Shown: piece by piece, positions 23,400-34,983 of the stretch
How positions within the stretch are numbered: the stretch's first letter is position 1
Layout of the letters: each line of letters opens with the position of its first letter
From: Carex sylvatica
Lineage: Eukaryota; Streptophyta; Magnoliopsida; Poales; Cyperaceae
Direction of reading: 5' to 3'
DNA length: 64,000 bases
NCBI GenBank assembly: GCA_964058845.1
Contig: CAXKVR010000010.1
Location: 186,001-250,000, forward strand
Program-made: the position numbers and the translations under genes
Notes under the pieces: model-generated
The model's database searches: none
Told to the model about the DNA's origin: nothing
The model's input: only the letters and a program-made list of their open reading frames with translations

Positions 23400-23564
23400 A
23401 TTAGGGTATCCTCTGCGGAGCTTTTAATCTGGTCCGTTCGTTTTGATCGGACAGACCATATCAGATTTCAAAATTTAGACCCCATCTAATCTGATCTGTC
23501 TGATCAAAATGAACAGATCAGATTAAAAGCTCCGCAGAGAATACTCTGCAGAGGATACTCTTCC
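23400..23564. mobile_element. Foldback MITE, 'GTATCCTC' family (in copy 2)
   Basis: Duplicate of the element at 18575. It lacks 9 bases (CAGACTGTG in copy 1) next to the left terminus, so its left inverted repeat is shorter. Carried along by the segmental duplication, not an independent insertion. Confidence 0.65.
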
Positions 23565-23879
23565 CATATCAGATGCGTAATTGTGGGGCCTAGCTTGTGA
23601 GAATGACACAAAGATCACCATGTTAGTTTTCATTATGAAAACAGAAAGTACCTAACGAATCCATCCATTCTTTACAACAAGCACCTAATTTGATTACACA
23701 AAATAAGCAGCATTCCTGTATCTTTGGACATACATCATGTTAGATCTAATCATGCATACCAGTTACAAATTAATGGTGTTCATCCATACATCCACACTAA
23801 GACAAGGGGCCTAAATAGAAACCTACATTAAATTCACAAAAAGACGACGTAAAAAAGCCAAGAGAAAGAACCCTATATA

Positions 23880-25060
23880 CTAGATACCCTCTTCCCACAG
23901 AGGCTTTGATATAAGACGTTTAAATTCTTCCAGAGCCAACTCATTTGACCTATCTATGCTTAAAATATTCTCCCTCGGCCTTGACATATTGTGTTCAAGC
24001 TTTGCCGCTAAACCTAACTTTCCTGCTTTTTCATCCATTATTGCTCTCTCTTTCTCTTGCAATTCGGCAATACTCTTTCTAATATCTTCCAACTCAGTTT
24101 CATGAACATTGGCCGATGCATGCAACCTCATGCTCTTCTTCTCCTCGCTTGCAAGCTCAGTCTTCAATTCAACCCCTTTTGAAGAAGACTCTGTGTAGTC
24201 TTTCTTCATGTTAATGAGCTGCTGCAAGCAACTTCTTATTGGGTCTACAATGAACCCATTCTCATCTAAAGACTCAAGGCAGGCAATTTTCTCCTTAAAG
24301 ACCTTCGCTTCAGTGTGAATCAAGAGCCTCTGGATTGAATCTGACAGGATATAATATGTCATCATCAATCCAAGAGCCACACCTTCCCTCTTGTCCTTGT
24401 ACTCACTGCATTTGAAATAGCACTATCCATTTCAAGCTGTAGACATACTATCTCGTACATTTATATACCAGTCAGGTACAGATCCTAGCATATGTTACTT
24501 TTGGCTAAATTTTGGAAATATTCATTCAGGTTACAACATCAAGTTATGGCCGAAATGGTAGTAAAGAAAAGTAACAGTGGGAAATTTATCAGGTATCATA
24601 CCAATCACTATAGGTACACTGTGCGCACCAGGTACCAGTCAAGACTCAAATTCTTAATCAACATTGTCTATTTACAGGAGTTGTGTTATTAGCAAGCACT
24701 TGAAATTATATATTATGTGAGTCAGGTGCTGACCTAAAAAGGTCATCAGGTCAGCTTGACAAAGAGAGTACCTTTTAAACTTCATTAAATGAGGTGTATG
24801 AGGAATTTGACGGAACACCTCAAGTGTAGTTTCTAGGGTCTTCCATACAGGTGAAGTTTTTTCAAATGGTAATAGTGGAGCTACCTGGTCAACACTAGAA
24901 ACTGATCTGCTCATGCTAGGGTTTGAAATGTTGTCTTGGATTCCTGTCAAATGCTCCATAGTTGCACTTGAGTTCAGAGGCTGTGAATCAACCAATTGGC
25001 CCTTGCTGATTTCAGCAACACCCTCAGTAAAAGACTCTGGTAGGAAAACCACAAGTTTTG
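23880..25060 (-). CDS. DUF724-domain protein, 3' exons (copy 2)
   Basis: Same two exons as in copy 1: 25060-24772 and 24405-23880. Splice sites, phases and stop are conserved and there are no frame breaks. Residue differences from copy 1 are few: ITLEVFHQ versus TTLEVFRQ, ALRLMMTYF versus ALGLMMTYY, KEREIMD versus KERAIMD, and FKHLI versus FKRLI. Copy 2 has Arg and Gly at positions where the family usually has Arg and Gly (REGxALGL), so copy 2 looks the less changed of the two. The N-terminal domains are again not found. Role inferred from family: nuclear, possibly chromatin-linked. Confidence 0.78.
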
Positions 25061-26784
25061 CTGATAAGGATTATTATTTTTTTTGCTGCATTTATTACTT
25101 AATTCCTAGCCATAGTATATACACACACAATGTTCCCTCTGTTTGTTTAGTTTTATATTATATTATTTTACTTTTCTAAATTGTTAGGTAGGACTCACAT
25201 AAAATAAATAAATGATCATCTTTGTTTTGTGTTTTATCTTTATGCTCCACTCTATTTAGGCTAGGTTAGATTTGTTTGTCGAGAAATTATAATCCACCAA
25301 AAGTGCCACTTAGCAAATAATTTATCACCTTGAGTATTAAGCGAGCTTTGGCTCTCTGAACCTACAATATGACCCACTGTGCTGTCAATGATTATCAACA
25401 AAAAGCTGGTATTCGACTGGTGGCTAAGACGCTAGTTTTGCATTCCGTGTAACTATTGGTGAATCATCTTGGAATCTAAAAGTGCTAACACATGACATTG
25501 ATGTAACAGCTGCAAATTAGACATTGATTTAGGTTTTATTTAATTTAACTTAGGATTGATATATTCTTCTTGTGAATGTTTTTTTTAAAACCTTCGTAGA
25601 AGCTACGAAGTCGTGAGGGGGAATCGAACTGTCGATCTTTGGGTACAATAGCTCTAGGGTTGATTCTGTTTGTGTGAATGTTAAAAGACTAATTGAAGAT
25701 ATAATGTTAATTAGTTTTCTCTGCTCTTTTAATGTAAATAATTTTATAACCCTGTTTAGTAGGCAAATTTGTCAGACAGTTCTTTTATGAAAAAAAATTC
25801 AGACATAAAAAATTTAGTAGTTCAGTGTGCAGTTATATTTGCTTTTCACATGACAGTGTACAGTGTTGTGCAGAAAATCAACGTCAATAATATATCTAGA
25901 GGTGTGGTTATAAAAATGGAACTATGAAAATGTCAAAATATCCTGAAAGCTTTCTTATGAAATTTACGCTTTCTTATGAGTTGTGGTTAGTTAAAATTTA
26001 ATTTTGCGCTTTCTTATGAAATGTAAACTCTCTAGGAAAACATTTGTGACTTACACTTGTCTTTAGGGGTGTGAAGAAATGATTCCATACAAACTATGAG
26101 AACTAACAGGGATGAATTTGCAAATATTTTTAATTAAAGGGCATGATATGTTAAGTTAAATGCCTTTGTAATATTTTCTTAAACAAAGGTGCTTAAGTGC
26201 AATTATGGAGACTTGAAAATTTTGTAGCTTCCGACTAAAGTAAACCTTCCAGAGATTTTTTTTTTCAAATAAAAATTTTATGGCATCTATTGTGAACTAA
26301 TAATGAACCCCAAAAAAATATCATGTAGTTATTTATGTTCTTTTAGTAAAAGATTGCAAAAGAAGAAAATAATGCACATGAAGATTAGTACTATAACCTC
26401 CGATGATAATTTGCTCTCAACATATTTGTAACAAAAAGATACAACATGATCAGAAATTAGTGGAACTTCATTATAAAATTCAACTTATTCAATTTCTATT
26501 TCATTAAAGAAATTTGGTGCCACTTTCTCATAAAAATAATCAGTTGAATAGATCATTTGTTAAAGTAGCTGGATCAAAGTAAATGGGTGCCACTTTCCTA
26601 TTTACAGACTGTACATGGATCAGAGTAAAAAAACCAGTACCAATACAAACTACAACATACCAAATTTTCATACAATAATTAGGGAAAAAATAGGAAATTG
26701 CGCATCTAACAAAAGTATGATTATTTAGACAGAAATAGCAAATTATATGCACAATTATAATCGGTACAACAAAATTTCAATTAC

Positions 26785-26893
26785 ATTATTTTTGCTAGAA
26801 AACCCAGTAAAGTGTTTCTGGGTGCTTTCTGAGGATAAGGATGGGTCGTCCTACGCTTGGGCTGAGGCAGGTCATGTTCGCTTGTTCCATTTT
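26785..26893 (-). CDS. Probable internal exon of the DUF724 gene (copy 2)
   Basis: Equivalent of 21969-22077 with the same acceptor (GGTTCAG) and donor (GTAATTG). Substitutions relative to copy 1 inside the exon are silent in the basic NGTSEHDLPQPKRR frame. Confidence 0.45.
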
Positions 26894-27856
26894 CTGAACC
26901 TTAGTATTTTTGTGCATGACTCCTTGTCTGAAGTAAATCAAATTTAGCAAGTGGAATGGTTAAAATATAAATCATCCTGTGATATCACCTATTAAACAAA
27001 TGGTTTTCTATATTGGAGCTCATAAAGAAAGTATAATTTTCACAATTGACATGCTAGCGAGCAAGGATAATGCATACATTTAGAATTATCACCTATTTTC
27101 ACAAATGGTTTGCAACGTTTTGCAGTTGGGTCCTCTGACATCTAAAATTTTTGGGGGAGAAGAACAGAATAATTCTATTAGATTTCATTTGTATAACTTT
27201 ATATAAGTGATGACAGAGGTACAAAAATAAAATTTATTACGTATACATTACAGAATAGAACATTTTCTGAATCTCCCTACAAAATTCAGAAATAACAATG
27301 GCAGACCCAGTTAACAGATGAGTCATTTTACTTTTCAAATTTCACTACACTGGAAGAAAGCAATTAAAAAGTTGGAGAAACTTTAATTAGAAATTTGCTT
27401 TTTTGAATAGAGCTAAGAGAGAGAAAAAACCTTTGTCAACATCGTATTCGTGTATGATATCATCTTCGTTTATAAAAACCTCACCCTCGGCCGCTATGGA
27501 TGCTCAACTCGTCCTCTTGGCTAAGCTTGTCTGACACAGATGTGAGGGTTTTACAGGATATTTATAAAAAGATCAAAAATAAAATGTGATAAATGAGCAA
27601 GATAAGGTTTAAATGAGACAAATATCATATTATGGATTTTATAAGGGTAAATTATGTAATTTCAGGAATAGTCACAAATATCAAGAACACTGTGTTTTAC
27701 TGTAGTAGTTCATTTCAAAGTCCAATCGATAGATATGAGAGGGAAGTTACGTAGGTGGAAATACCAACCGAACTCTCTTCCTCTTCTCTATTCATTCATC
27801 TCTTCGCCACTCTTGCCATTGGAAAGACCAATCGATAAGTATTAGAGAGAAAGATT

Positions 27857-28708
27857 TATGAAATTTGAGGCTTTTGTAGAAAGAGGAAGGGATTGAGGGA
27901 GCGCCAGAGTTGGATTTTAGTAACACTAAAATTTGAGAGGCCTAGAAAGAGAATGAGCTGGATTTTGGTAACACTATGAATCTATATCCCTGTTTTCAAG
28001 GTTCAAAAGTCAAATTAGAGATATTGGTCCATAGCACATATGCATAGTACCATGGCTTTTATATGGGATCCAAAAAATCTTTTAAAATCATGAAAATTCA
28101 CATAAGTGAAAAATACTCATCAGGTAATAATTTATGGATAAAAAAATAAACAAAAGTTAAAAAGGACGGGAGCTTGGTCAAATCAGTGGTTTTGTGCAAT
28201 TTAGTTCTTATACTAGCACACTGTATTGTGCAGCCTTGTCTTCCTGTTGGCTGGGATTGAACAGTCATTTGAAAAACTTTAAAAATTCCAATAAATGAAA
28301 AATCATATGCAGAGGCGTTTATTATATCATAATCTAACTACATAGGAAATTGAACTTACCCCCCAATTATATTGAGGCTAATGCTCTTCACATTGGCAAG
28401 GTAATATCCAACTGCATCACCCTACATGTGAAGAACGACTTATATTAAGTTATGAATTATTCACATATTTATATTCGGAAGAAAATTAAGTGTTCCTTCT
28501 GACCATCGATCAAAAGCATGTCCTTTTCTCAGCTCCCTTTTTTCCTTTCAATTGAAATTAAAAGTGAAGTATAGGTCTGAAAATGGTACAAACTTGATAG
28601 TACTAACAGAAAATGTTCCTTTTGTTTAGAAAAATGTCTTTACTGTAGTATGTATTTTTCGTATTTCATTTTGTAACATTATTTCGAATTTTCACAATTA
28701 GAAATTAC
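27857..28708. other. Intergenic, one weak exon-like stretch
   Basis: Unique sequence after the duplication. On the - strand, about 28425-28362, a TTCACATGTAG acceptor is followed by an open stretch reading GDAVGYYLANVKSISLN. It looks protein-like but matches no family I can name. Otherwise nothing. Confidence 0.3.
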
Positions 28709-28885
28709 CTAAGCACACTTATCACCAGCTTCAGCCATGACAACATCAGCCGAGCTAGAGGCACCAGCATCTCCTTTCTCTTTGCCATATGGATCCTCAG
28801 CAGCCTTTTTGGTAGCAGCTTCTTGCCTGGCTCACTCTTCCTACATTGAAATCCTAAGCACCAGTGCCAACTCTTTTGTGACTCT
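28709..28885 (-). pseudogene. RPN10: Fragment of 26S proteasome subunit RPN10 (UIM1 region) with stops
   Basis: Read on the - strand, the frame gives KELALVLRISM, stop, EE, stop, ARQEAATKKAAEDPYGKEKG and then DAGASSSADVVMAEAGDK before a terminal TAG. This matches the first ubiquitin-interacting motif and following helix of plant RPN10 (family pattern DPELALALRVSMEEERARQEAA). The stop at the Arg position is TGA where CGA is expected, and the stop after SM is TAG where GAG is expected; each is one base change. The VWA domain and the later UIMs are absent. Length is about 59 codons. RPN10 is the ubiquitin receptor of the proteasome; this remnant cannot encode it. Whether it is a retrocopy or a captured fragment is unclear. 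Confidence 0.78.
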
Positions 28886-29692
28886 AAATCTAAGAAAAGA
28901 TTTATTTTTAAATTTCTAAATCTTTAATATACACAAATTTCATACTTCGCATATATTCTGAAATTTTTAGATTCGTTTTAAATTAATCAGATAAATCGGA
29001 TCGATTATTAACTTAGTTAAAAAAAAATATTTAGTGTAAGATTAGTTTAGCGATTAATCACGCTTTAAAATTTCAGAATATAACAGTTACACTAAGGTTT
29101 GTGAATTTAAACATTTCCAGTCCTATTCAGAATTGAACTTAATGGATTTCGATTAAGATAAAAAAAACAATCAGTTGTTTGTACTAAATTGTGCATGTAA
29201 ACTTCAAAATCACTCAAAGAGACGATCGATAAGGATCAAAACTAAATTGTCTCATTTTCACAGTTGAACAAACAAATTAATGATCGAAGAAACAAACTCG
29301 ATTTCCTTGATTCGATGTAAATAAAAAATGAAATAAGCTTGAAAAATAGCCTAAGGGGACTAACCTTAATTTGATAGAATTTGAACGGCCCTGCCAAATT
29401 TCATCTCTAATTGATAGAAAGAAACCAAGCGACGCGAGATCCTGCTTAATTTGTCTGAGTCGATATTTATATATAAAACCTTGAAGTATGAATTAAAATT
29501 TCATGTCTTTTAAATATCTCAGAAAATGAGCACAACATTTAAGTTCTTTTAAACTTAACTGAAATATCGTTATTAAAATCAAATCTCTGAAAATAAATTC
29601 AAACCAATCTACTTCAGAAATATTATAATTTGAATATGTAAATTATGGTTGAATAGGCGACAGAAGATCCTGGGACCTGGGACGAAATCAAC
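28886..29692. other. Intergenic, nothing recognised
   Basis: AT-rich spacer between the RPN10 remnant and a MITE. No gene seen. Confidence 0.45.
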
Positions 29693-29870
29693 GAGTGCGT
29701 ATCCTCTGAGATATCTCAACTTTTGTGTGACCGACGTGTCCGGTGCCTATTCGGAGGTGATGTAGGGTCAGTATTATGTGTGCTTTGAGATTCGTGCATA
29801 TTGTATTTAAACGGTTACGTTTTTTCATAAAGTCACGCAAAGTTTGAGATATCTCAGATGATACGAATTC
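29693..29870. mobile_element. Mutator-type MITE, 'GTATCCTC' family
   Basis: A 178-bp element with left end GAGTGCGTATCCTCTGAG; the complement of the right end reads GAATTCGTATCATCTGAG. It is flanked by an exact 9-bp duplication GAAATCAAC (29684-29692 and 29871-29879). Its interior (GAGATATCTCA, GTGTGACCGACGTGTCCGG, GCTTTGAGATTCGTGCA) closely matches the element at 61547, so these two are the same subfamily. Confidence 0.88.
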
Positions 29871-30032
29871 GAAATCAACTGCCCATCTCACGCTTATATC
29901 AACAGGGATATCTCATATGTACTTCTTTTCCAACTCCCCACATCATTTTCCCCGTTTAATACAAAACGGGAGATATCCAGTACTTTTGAGTTGCACCTTA
30001 TATCAACAGGGAAATTCATATATATATATAGA

Positions 30033-30434
30033 GGTTGGCTAAATTGCTGCTGGCAGCATTTCGGCCTGAGGTGCTGCCGGCTGTTTTTTTATTTTGTGAT
30101 GTTCAAACAATAAATCCAAACCGTTAGATGTTTAATCCATATTATAATCTATTTGGAGACCAAATTTTATATTTTTCTGAATTTTTTTACTATTTATTAA
30201 TCTGGTTTGAAAACTGCTGATTTCAATGCTGCAGAAATTTACTGAAATCAGCAGTTTTCAAACCAGCTTAATAAATAGTAAAAAAATTCAGAAAAATGTA
30301 AAATTTGGTCTCCAAGTAGATTATAATATGGATTAAACATCTAACGATTTTAATTTGTTGTTTGAACATCACAAAATAAAAAAACAGCCGACAGCACCTC
30401 GGGCCGAAATACTGCCAGCAGCAATTTAGCCATT

Positions 30435-30436
<2 letters not shown>
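30033..30436. mobile_element. Foldback element upstream of ERF pseudogene
   Basis: About 404 bp, almost fully palindromic. The left half starts GGTTGGCTAAATTGCTGC and the right half ends with its complement. The halves meet near AATGCTGCAGAAAT. Each half contains GGAGACCAAATTTTATAT and ACTATTTATTAA, which also occur in the foldback at 31609. It is bordered by TA repeats, so the target duplication is unreadable. Non-coding; its transcript could form a hairpin. Confidence 0.8.

Positions 30437-30437
<1 letters not shown>

Positions 30438-30470
<33 letters not shown>
30438..30470. repeat. (TA)n microsatellite
   Basis: Uninterrupted TA dinucleotides followed by a T-run, at the right edge of the foldback element. 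Confidence 0.9.
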
Positions 30471-30478
<8 letters not shown>

Positions 30479-30602
30479 TGATCATTAGAAAGCCCGTAGG
30501 CTTCAGGGAAATTCACATGATAGCTAAAGAAGAAGACAATATTTATAAATTATCAGGTGAAATTGTGAATAAGTGGGTACTAACGGCAGTGGCAAGAGGG
30601 CC

Positions 30603-31495
30603 ATGACTGTTGCACCTGCTGGTACCGCAAACAAAGACGGTACCAGATGCTACCGTGGCGTTAGACACCGACCATGGGGTCGTTATTCAGCTGAGATCAG
30701 ATGCCCGCAATATAAGGAAAAGCGGTACTTCTGCACCTTCGACACAGCCAAACTAGCAGCATTAGCATATGACATGGTCAACATTGCCATGAGAGGCCAT
30801 AAAGCAAAAACCAACTTCCGGTTTCCTTCTGCCATGCAGCATGGTCACGTGGCAGCAGGTGATTGGACATGGCCAACTATGCCAACCGCACCACCTCCAT
30901 TGAACCCACTTATCTTGCGTGGCCTGTTGAATCCCTCTTCGCAAACGTGCAATGCTGGTAACTGTACTTCTGACGCTGCTATTCCATTGTTAAACCATGC
31001 AGGAGCAAGTAATATTCCTACTGCTATTCCTATTCCAGCTGGTGGTACGCTTGAGTGTGCCTACGCGAGTTGCACACCTACTGAACCTTCTCTCCTCTTC
31101 CCACGAACACAGCCACAGCTTTCTGAGCCAAGCACTGAAATAACTGGTACCATTAACATGGATCTCTTTCACAGTGAACCTTCCGGGGCGGGGTTGCTAC
31201 AAGATATCATAAAAGGCTTCTAGCCGAGGCATAACCAGTGCAACAAGGGTGGTGTTGACATTTTTAACGGTGTAGAGCATACGTTGATCAGGAAATGGTG
31301 ATGAAGCAAGAGGTGCAAGGTTTCTACTCGTCAGATCGTTTCTGCGATGATGCTGGTACTGATTTCCCGACGATCCCACAGGGATTACTGGAAGATATCA
31401 TGCAATATCCTGGCTTCTTTGAGTTCATTTCTTCTAACTTGCACAATATGCTTGATTTTGATATCACCATTGTTCAAATTATTGTATCCATATAA
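30603..31495 (+). pseudogene. Decayed AP2/ERF transcription factor, ESR/DRN-like (ERF group VIIIb)
   Basis: From the first ATG in frame (30603; a stop precedes the earlier GTG) the frame runs 206 codons to TAG at 31221. The AP2 domain begins CYRGVRHRPWGRYSAEIRCP and continues to AMRGHKAKTNFRFP. The GRYxAEIRxPQxKE pattern and a later NPLILRGLLNPSSQ segment recall ESR1/DRN proteins, which promote shoot regeneration. Conserved positions are lost: Asp of EIRDP is Cys, the WLGTFDTA strand reads YFCTFDTA, and the EEAACAYDCAARA helix reads KLAALAYDMVNIA. The frame stops just after GLLQDIIKGF, where relatives continue with a Leu-Pro. A second frame (31295-31495) then carries ERF-like C-terminal sequence (FYSSDRF, PQGLLEDIMQYPGFFEF), so a stop and a frameshift both seem to have occurred. 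A short functional protein is possible but unlikely. Confidence 0.7.
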
Positions 31496-31608
31496 TTAAA
31501 ATTGCGGCGCATGGTTCCACCTATATATGATTATATTCCCTAGCTAGGTCTTTTGTTTTACCATATATAGTTGCTTGTCATCATATGAACTTTATGATAT
31601 ATATATAT

Positions 31609-32026
31609 AGAGTAAGTCTACCATACATTGCAATGCATAGGCACCTCTGTGCATTGGACTATAAATCGCCATATTCAAAGTCCAAATGACCGATCCAAAC
31701 CGTTCATCTTGTTCTCCATATTAATATGTGCTTGGAGACCAAATTTTATATTTTTTAGAATTTTTTTACTATTTATTAAGCCACATTGAAAATCGCTGAT
31801 CCAACGGTTACAATAAAATCAAAAGGCACCATTGGATCAGTGATTTTCAAAGTGACTTAATAAATAGTAAACAAATTCCAAAAAATATAAAATTTGGTCT
31901 CCAAGCACATATTAATATGGAGAACAAGATGAACGGTTTGGATCGGTTATTTGGACTTTGAATCCGTGATTTATAGTCCAATGCACAAAGGTGCCTATGC
32001 ATTGCAATGTATGGTAGCCGTACTCT
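31609..32026. mobile_element. Foldback element downstream of ERF pseudogene
   Basis: About 418 bp, palindromic. The left end AGAGTAAGTCTACCATACAT pairs with the right end (complement AGAGTACGGCTACCATACAT). The arms contain GGAGACCAAATTTTATAT, AATTTTTTTACTATTTATTA and AACCGTTCATCTTGTTC. The first two blocks are shared with the foldback at 30033, although the outer termini differ. TA-rich flanks hide any target duplication. Confidence 0.8.
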
Positions 32027-34983
32027 ATATATATATATATATTAGTTTGTTTTAAGATTTAAGAAAGTTGGTAATTCTGTGGAAAGATGTAATATTGACT
32101 TGCTGCTGTATCAAAAAAGCTAGTTACCTCGTGTTTCAGCATCTAGTCCATATATATATATATGGCAAATTCTGGAATGGATCAAAAATATTTTGGACCG
32201 TCCATTTAGTCATGATCGAACGGTTCAGATAATTTACAAGGTCCAAAACTCTCCATTAAATTTAACAGGTTTTTTTCCGGAAGGGTCAAATCGGTATTTT
32301 ACATGTGAAGCTCTCCGTTAGTCTAGTCGCTCCCTTAGCCTTTTTTTTCCCACTCCTCCCGCCGTGAGACGCAACCCGCGATGAGTACCACTCCGCCTCT
32401 CGCGCTCTCTAAATTTCGATCTTCGCATTTTCGTCCTTGTCCCGCCGAATTCGGCGGGAAGAGATCCTTGCCTCCGCACACACAACCGTCCCTGAAACAC
32501 ACATCCGCTCTCCCGGTGATTTTAAGGGTTGTAATAGCAGCCATGTCTCTCATCTCGCTCCGCATGAAAGATTTTTTTTTTCTGTTTGGAGTTTGGGAAA
32601 ATGTGGAATTGATTGCTCGGATAAAAGAGTGCTTCAGCCTACCGCTTTTGTTTAGACCACGCAACCCAACTCGGAAATCCGCTCGAAATTCCAGAACCTG
32701 AACTGTCCCAGCCGATGACGGACAAGCGTGATCCTATCAATTTGAAAGTTTTGCAACCCACGAGTATTTTTTTTTTTTTTCAATTATTCTTTTTAATTGC
32801 ATGAAGTTTTGGAGAACTTAGTTCCTGACTTGTTGCTTCAGATTATGTGGTTTTAGTAACAGATTTGAGTCAGAAGTAATTTCAAGTTCGTTTGAAGTTG
32901 GTTATGGATTATTTGTCGATCCAGAGTAAACTTAGTCGCAGTTCATGCAATTAAAAAGCTTGAAAAGAAAACCGGTGATTGACCCGGTACTGGTACATGC
33001 TGGGTCTCAGGTCCTACCAAAATGCTGTATTCTAACACCAGTGTTTAAAAACTCCTTCCATGATGTATTCTTGCATATTTGTCCAATAAAAAAAAAGTTT
33101 CAGACATTGAATGTATTATAACCATATATGGACTTTTTGTCAAATTCAAGTAATAACTTCAAATTCAACAGTAATACTTGATTATCTAAATTTAAGTCTA
33201 AAAAAAGAGCATTCTTTCATCATGAACTCAGATTTGAGTAGAGATTGTGACTTGAAATTGAATAACATGAAACATATATGGTTGAATTATTCCTTTAATT
33301 AGAGTGTATGATACTATGAATTTTTCCTTTACTCAGATTTGTAGTAACTTCTAACTTGTAAATGTTTCAGGTGCTACCTGCTCCTAGTGACTCATCTGGT
33401 TGCGACATCTTGGATAATTAGGTAAATAAATTCAGATTCTGAAATGCGTCCACATGGTACATAAATTTAGATGTCTGGAAACATTGGTTAAACGTTGCTC
33501 ATATTCATGTGTTACAAGTATGCTAAAACTCCAAAAGACCTGTCAGAACCAGACTCAAAACCCAATAAAAAAAAATTAAAATTAAGCCAAATCATTGCAT
33601 AGATAGATACTAGAGAATGCCATTAACATTTAGAAACAAGTTTCATAATTTTCTAAATCTTCTACAATTAACGGCAGAGGTTTGAATCTCATATTTTAGA
33701 AAAAATAAACACTGGCACAGTGCCACTGGTACCCAGAACTGAGTTGTACAAATGCCTCTGATTGACACATTTAGAAAATTCCAAACATTGCGAAAATGCT
33801 CCAGTGTATAAAATTCTAAATAGGTATACACAATGTTCGTACCTGGGACAATTGCTCTCTAAAGAATGTCACATGTATTCCTGAGCCTTTTAGCATTGGT
33901 ACTCTGAAACCAGTAAATTTAGGAGCAGGAGTTGGTAATAGCAGTAGAGAGGATGGTATTGCTAAAAATTACGAAAGATGTTAAACAAAAGAATGCCAAC
34001 ACAAGCAAGGTATGTTTATGTTATAATTAGATTTTTGAGAATGGAAATGTCATTGTGCTAAACTGGGTCTCAAATTATGCATGTTTTGGTTTGCAGAAAT
34101 CAATCTCTATTGCACAATGAATGGTTAAAGGGCTTAATATTTGCAAATTTAACCACTTGAGATGTGGTATCATGTAGTTAAATAAATTGTACCAGTAGTC
34201 CTATAGTGCTGACAATACACCTGCTAATTTAAGCACTTGAGATTACTTGCTAATGTTCTAATGCAACAATACATTTCATAAAAAAGACAATATGAAAATA
34301 TTATAACAATACAAAACTTGGAATAACACATGCAAAATAGTATACTGACAGCAAAAGGTAACATGTGTAATTTTTTTGTGAGTTAGACATTCACATTGCA
34401 CATGCAATCAACAAAAAAGGCACAGAGAAGGAAGGCGTCTTCTAACAAAAGAATATATGGGATGGTGACGATTTTGGGGATCAGCAACAAGCCAACCTAA
34501 GCCAACCTCTCCGTTGATATTTGAAAAAGTTGTCCAGTTCATCATGTTATTTCATGACAAATAAATTTGGAAAATTTCAGTTTAGATTTTTGTACTAGCA
34601 ATATATGAGATGATCGAAAGGCTCTTGACATCTGATTTACTTGGTGGATGTACAGCTCAATGATGCGATTACCAGGTCATGAAATATAGGCGAGAATGGA
34701 GGAACCGGTGGTACAGCAACTGGATGCAGAGGTTAGGTAACTGGAATAAACAATCCAAAATTACAACAAGCAACGAATGTCTCTCAAGACCCATGTGAAG
34801 AGCTAAAAGAGAAGAAATTTGATAAAGCTGAGGCAAAGAACTTGAAGAAATTAACAACACAAAAGGAGCTAGAGAAAACTGCAACTCTAGAGATTTATAA
34901 TATGGTAAGTGTGTGCTTGTAAATACCAGAATTTATAGGAGTTCTTGTGCAAAGCAGAGCAGTGAAGTGTATGGGTCTATGGC
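32027..34983. other. Intergenic with one GC-rich island
   Basis: Apart from the GC-rich island at about 32300-32730 I see no gene. A short exon-like segment (33371-33421) follows a good AATGTTTCAG acceptor and reads VLPAPSDSSGCDILDN then TAG; it could be the last exon of a small gene starting in the island, but nothing joins them convincingly. The open frames at 33111-33302 and 34669-34884 are unrecognised. Confidence 0.35.
32300..32730 (+). promoter_or_regulatory. GC-rich promoter/first-exon-like island
   Basis: A sharp rise in GC against an AT-rich background, with pyrimidine-rich leader-like sequence (CTCCCTTAGCC..., CCCACTCCTCCCGCCG), a perfect CCCGCCGAATTCGGCGGG palindrome at about 32441-32458, and several ATGs. 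An ATG at 32387 opens a frame of about 100 codons that resembles no family. It may be the 5' end of a gene whose body is lost or unrecognised. Confidence 0.25.

Larger units (their letters stand above)
23188..27856 (+). repeat. Tandem segmental duplication, copy 2 (4,669 bp)
   Basis: The direct repeat of 18370-23187 starts at TTTACATCACCCG and ends at AGAGAAAGATTTA, where it passes into unique sequence (TGAAATTTGAGG). Differences are scattered substitutions and small indels. At the left edge copy 2 has CACCCGTAAATGCTGTGC where copy 1 has CACCCGGCTGTGC. Confidence 0.93.

Noticed and set aside
32381..32701. 106-codon frame in the GC-rich island
   Set aside because: No family resemblance and three overlapping open frames in different phases, which is expected from GC-rich sequence alone; kept only as a promoter-like island.
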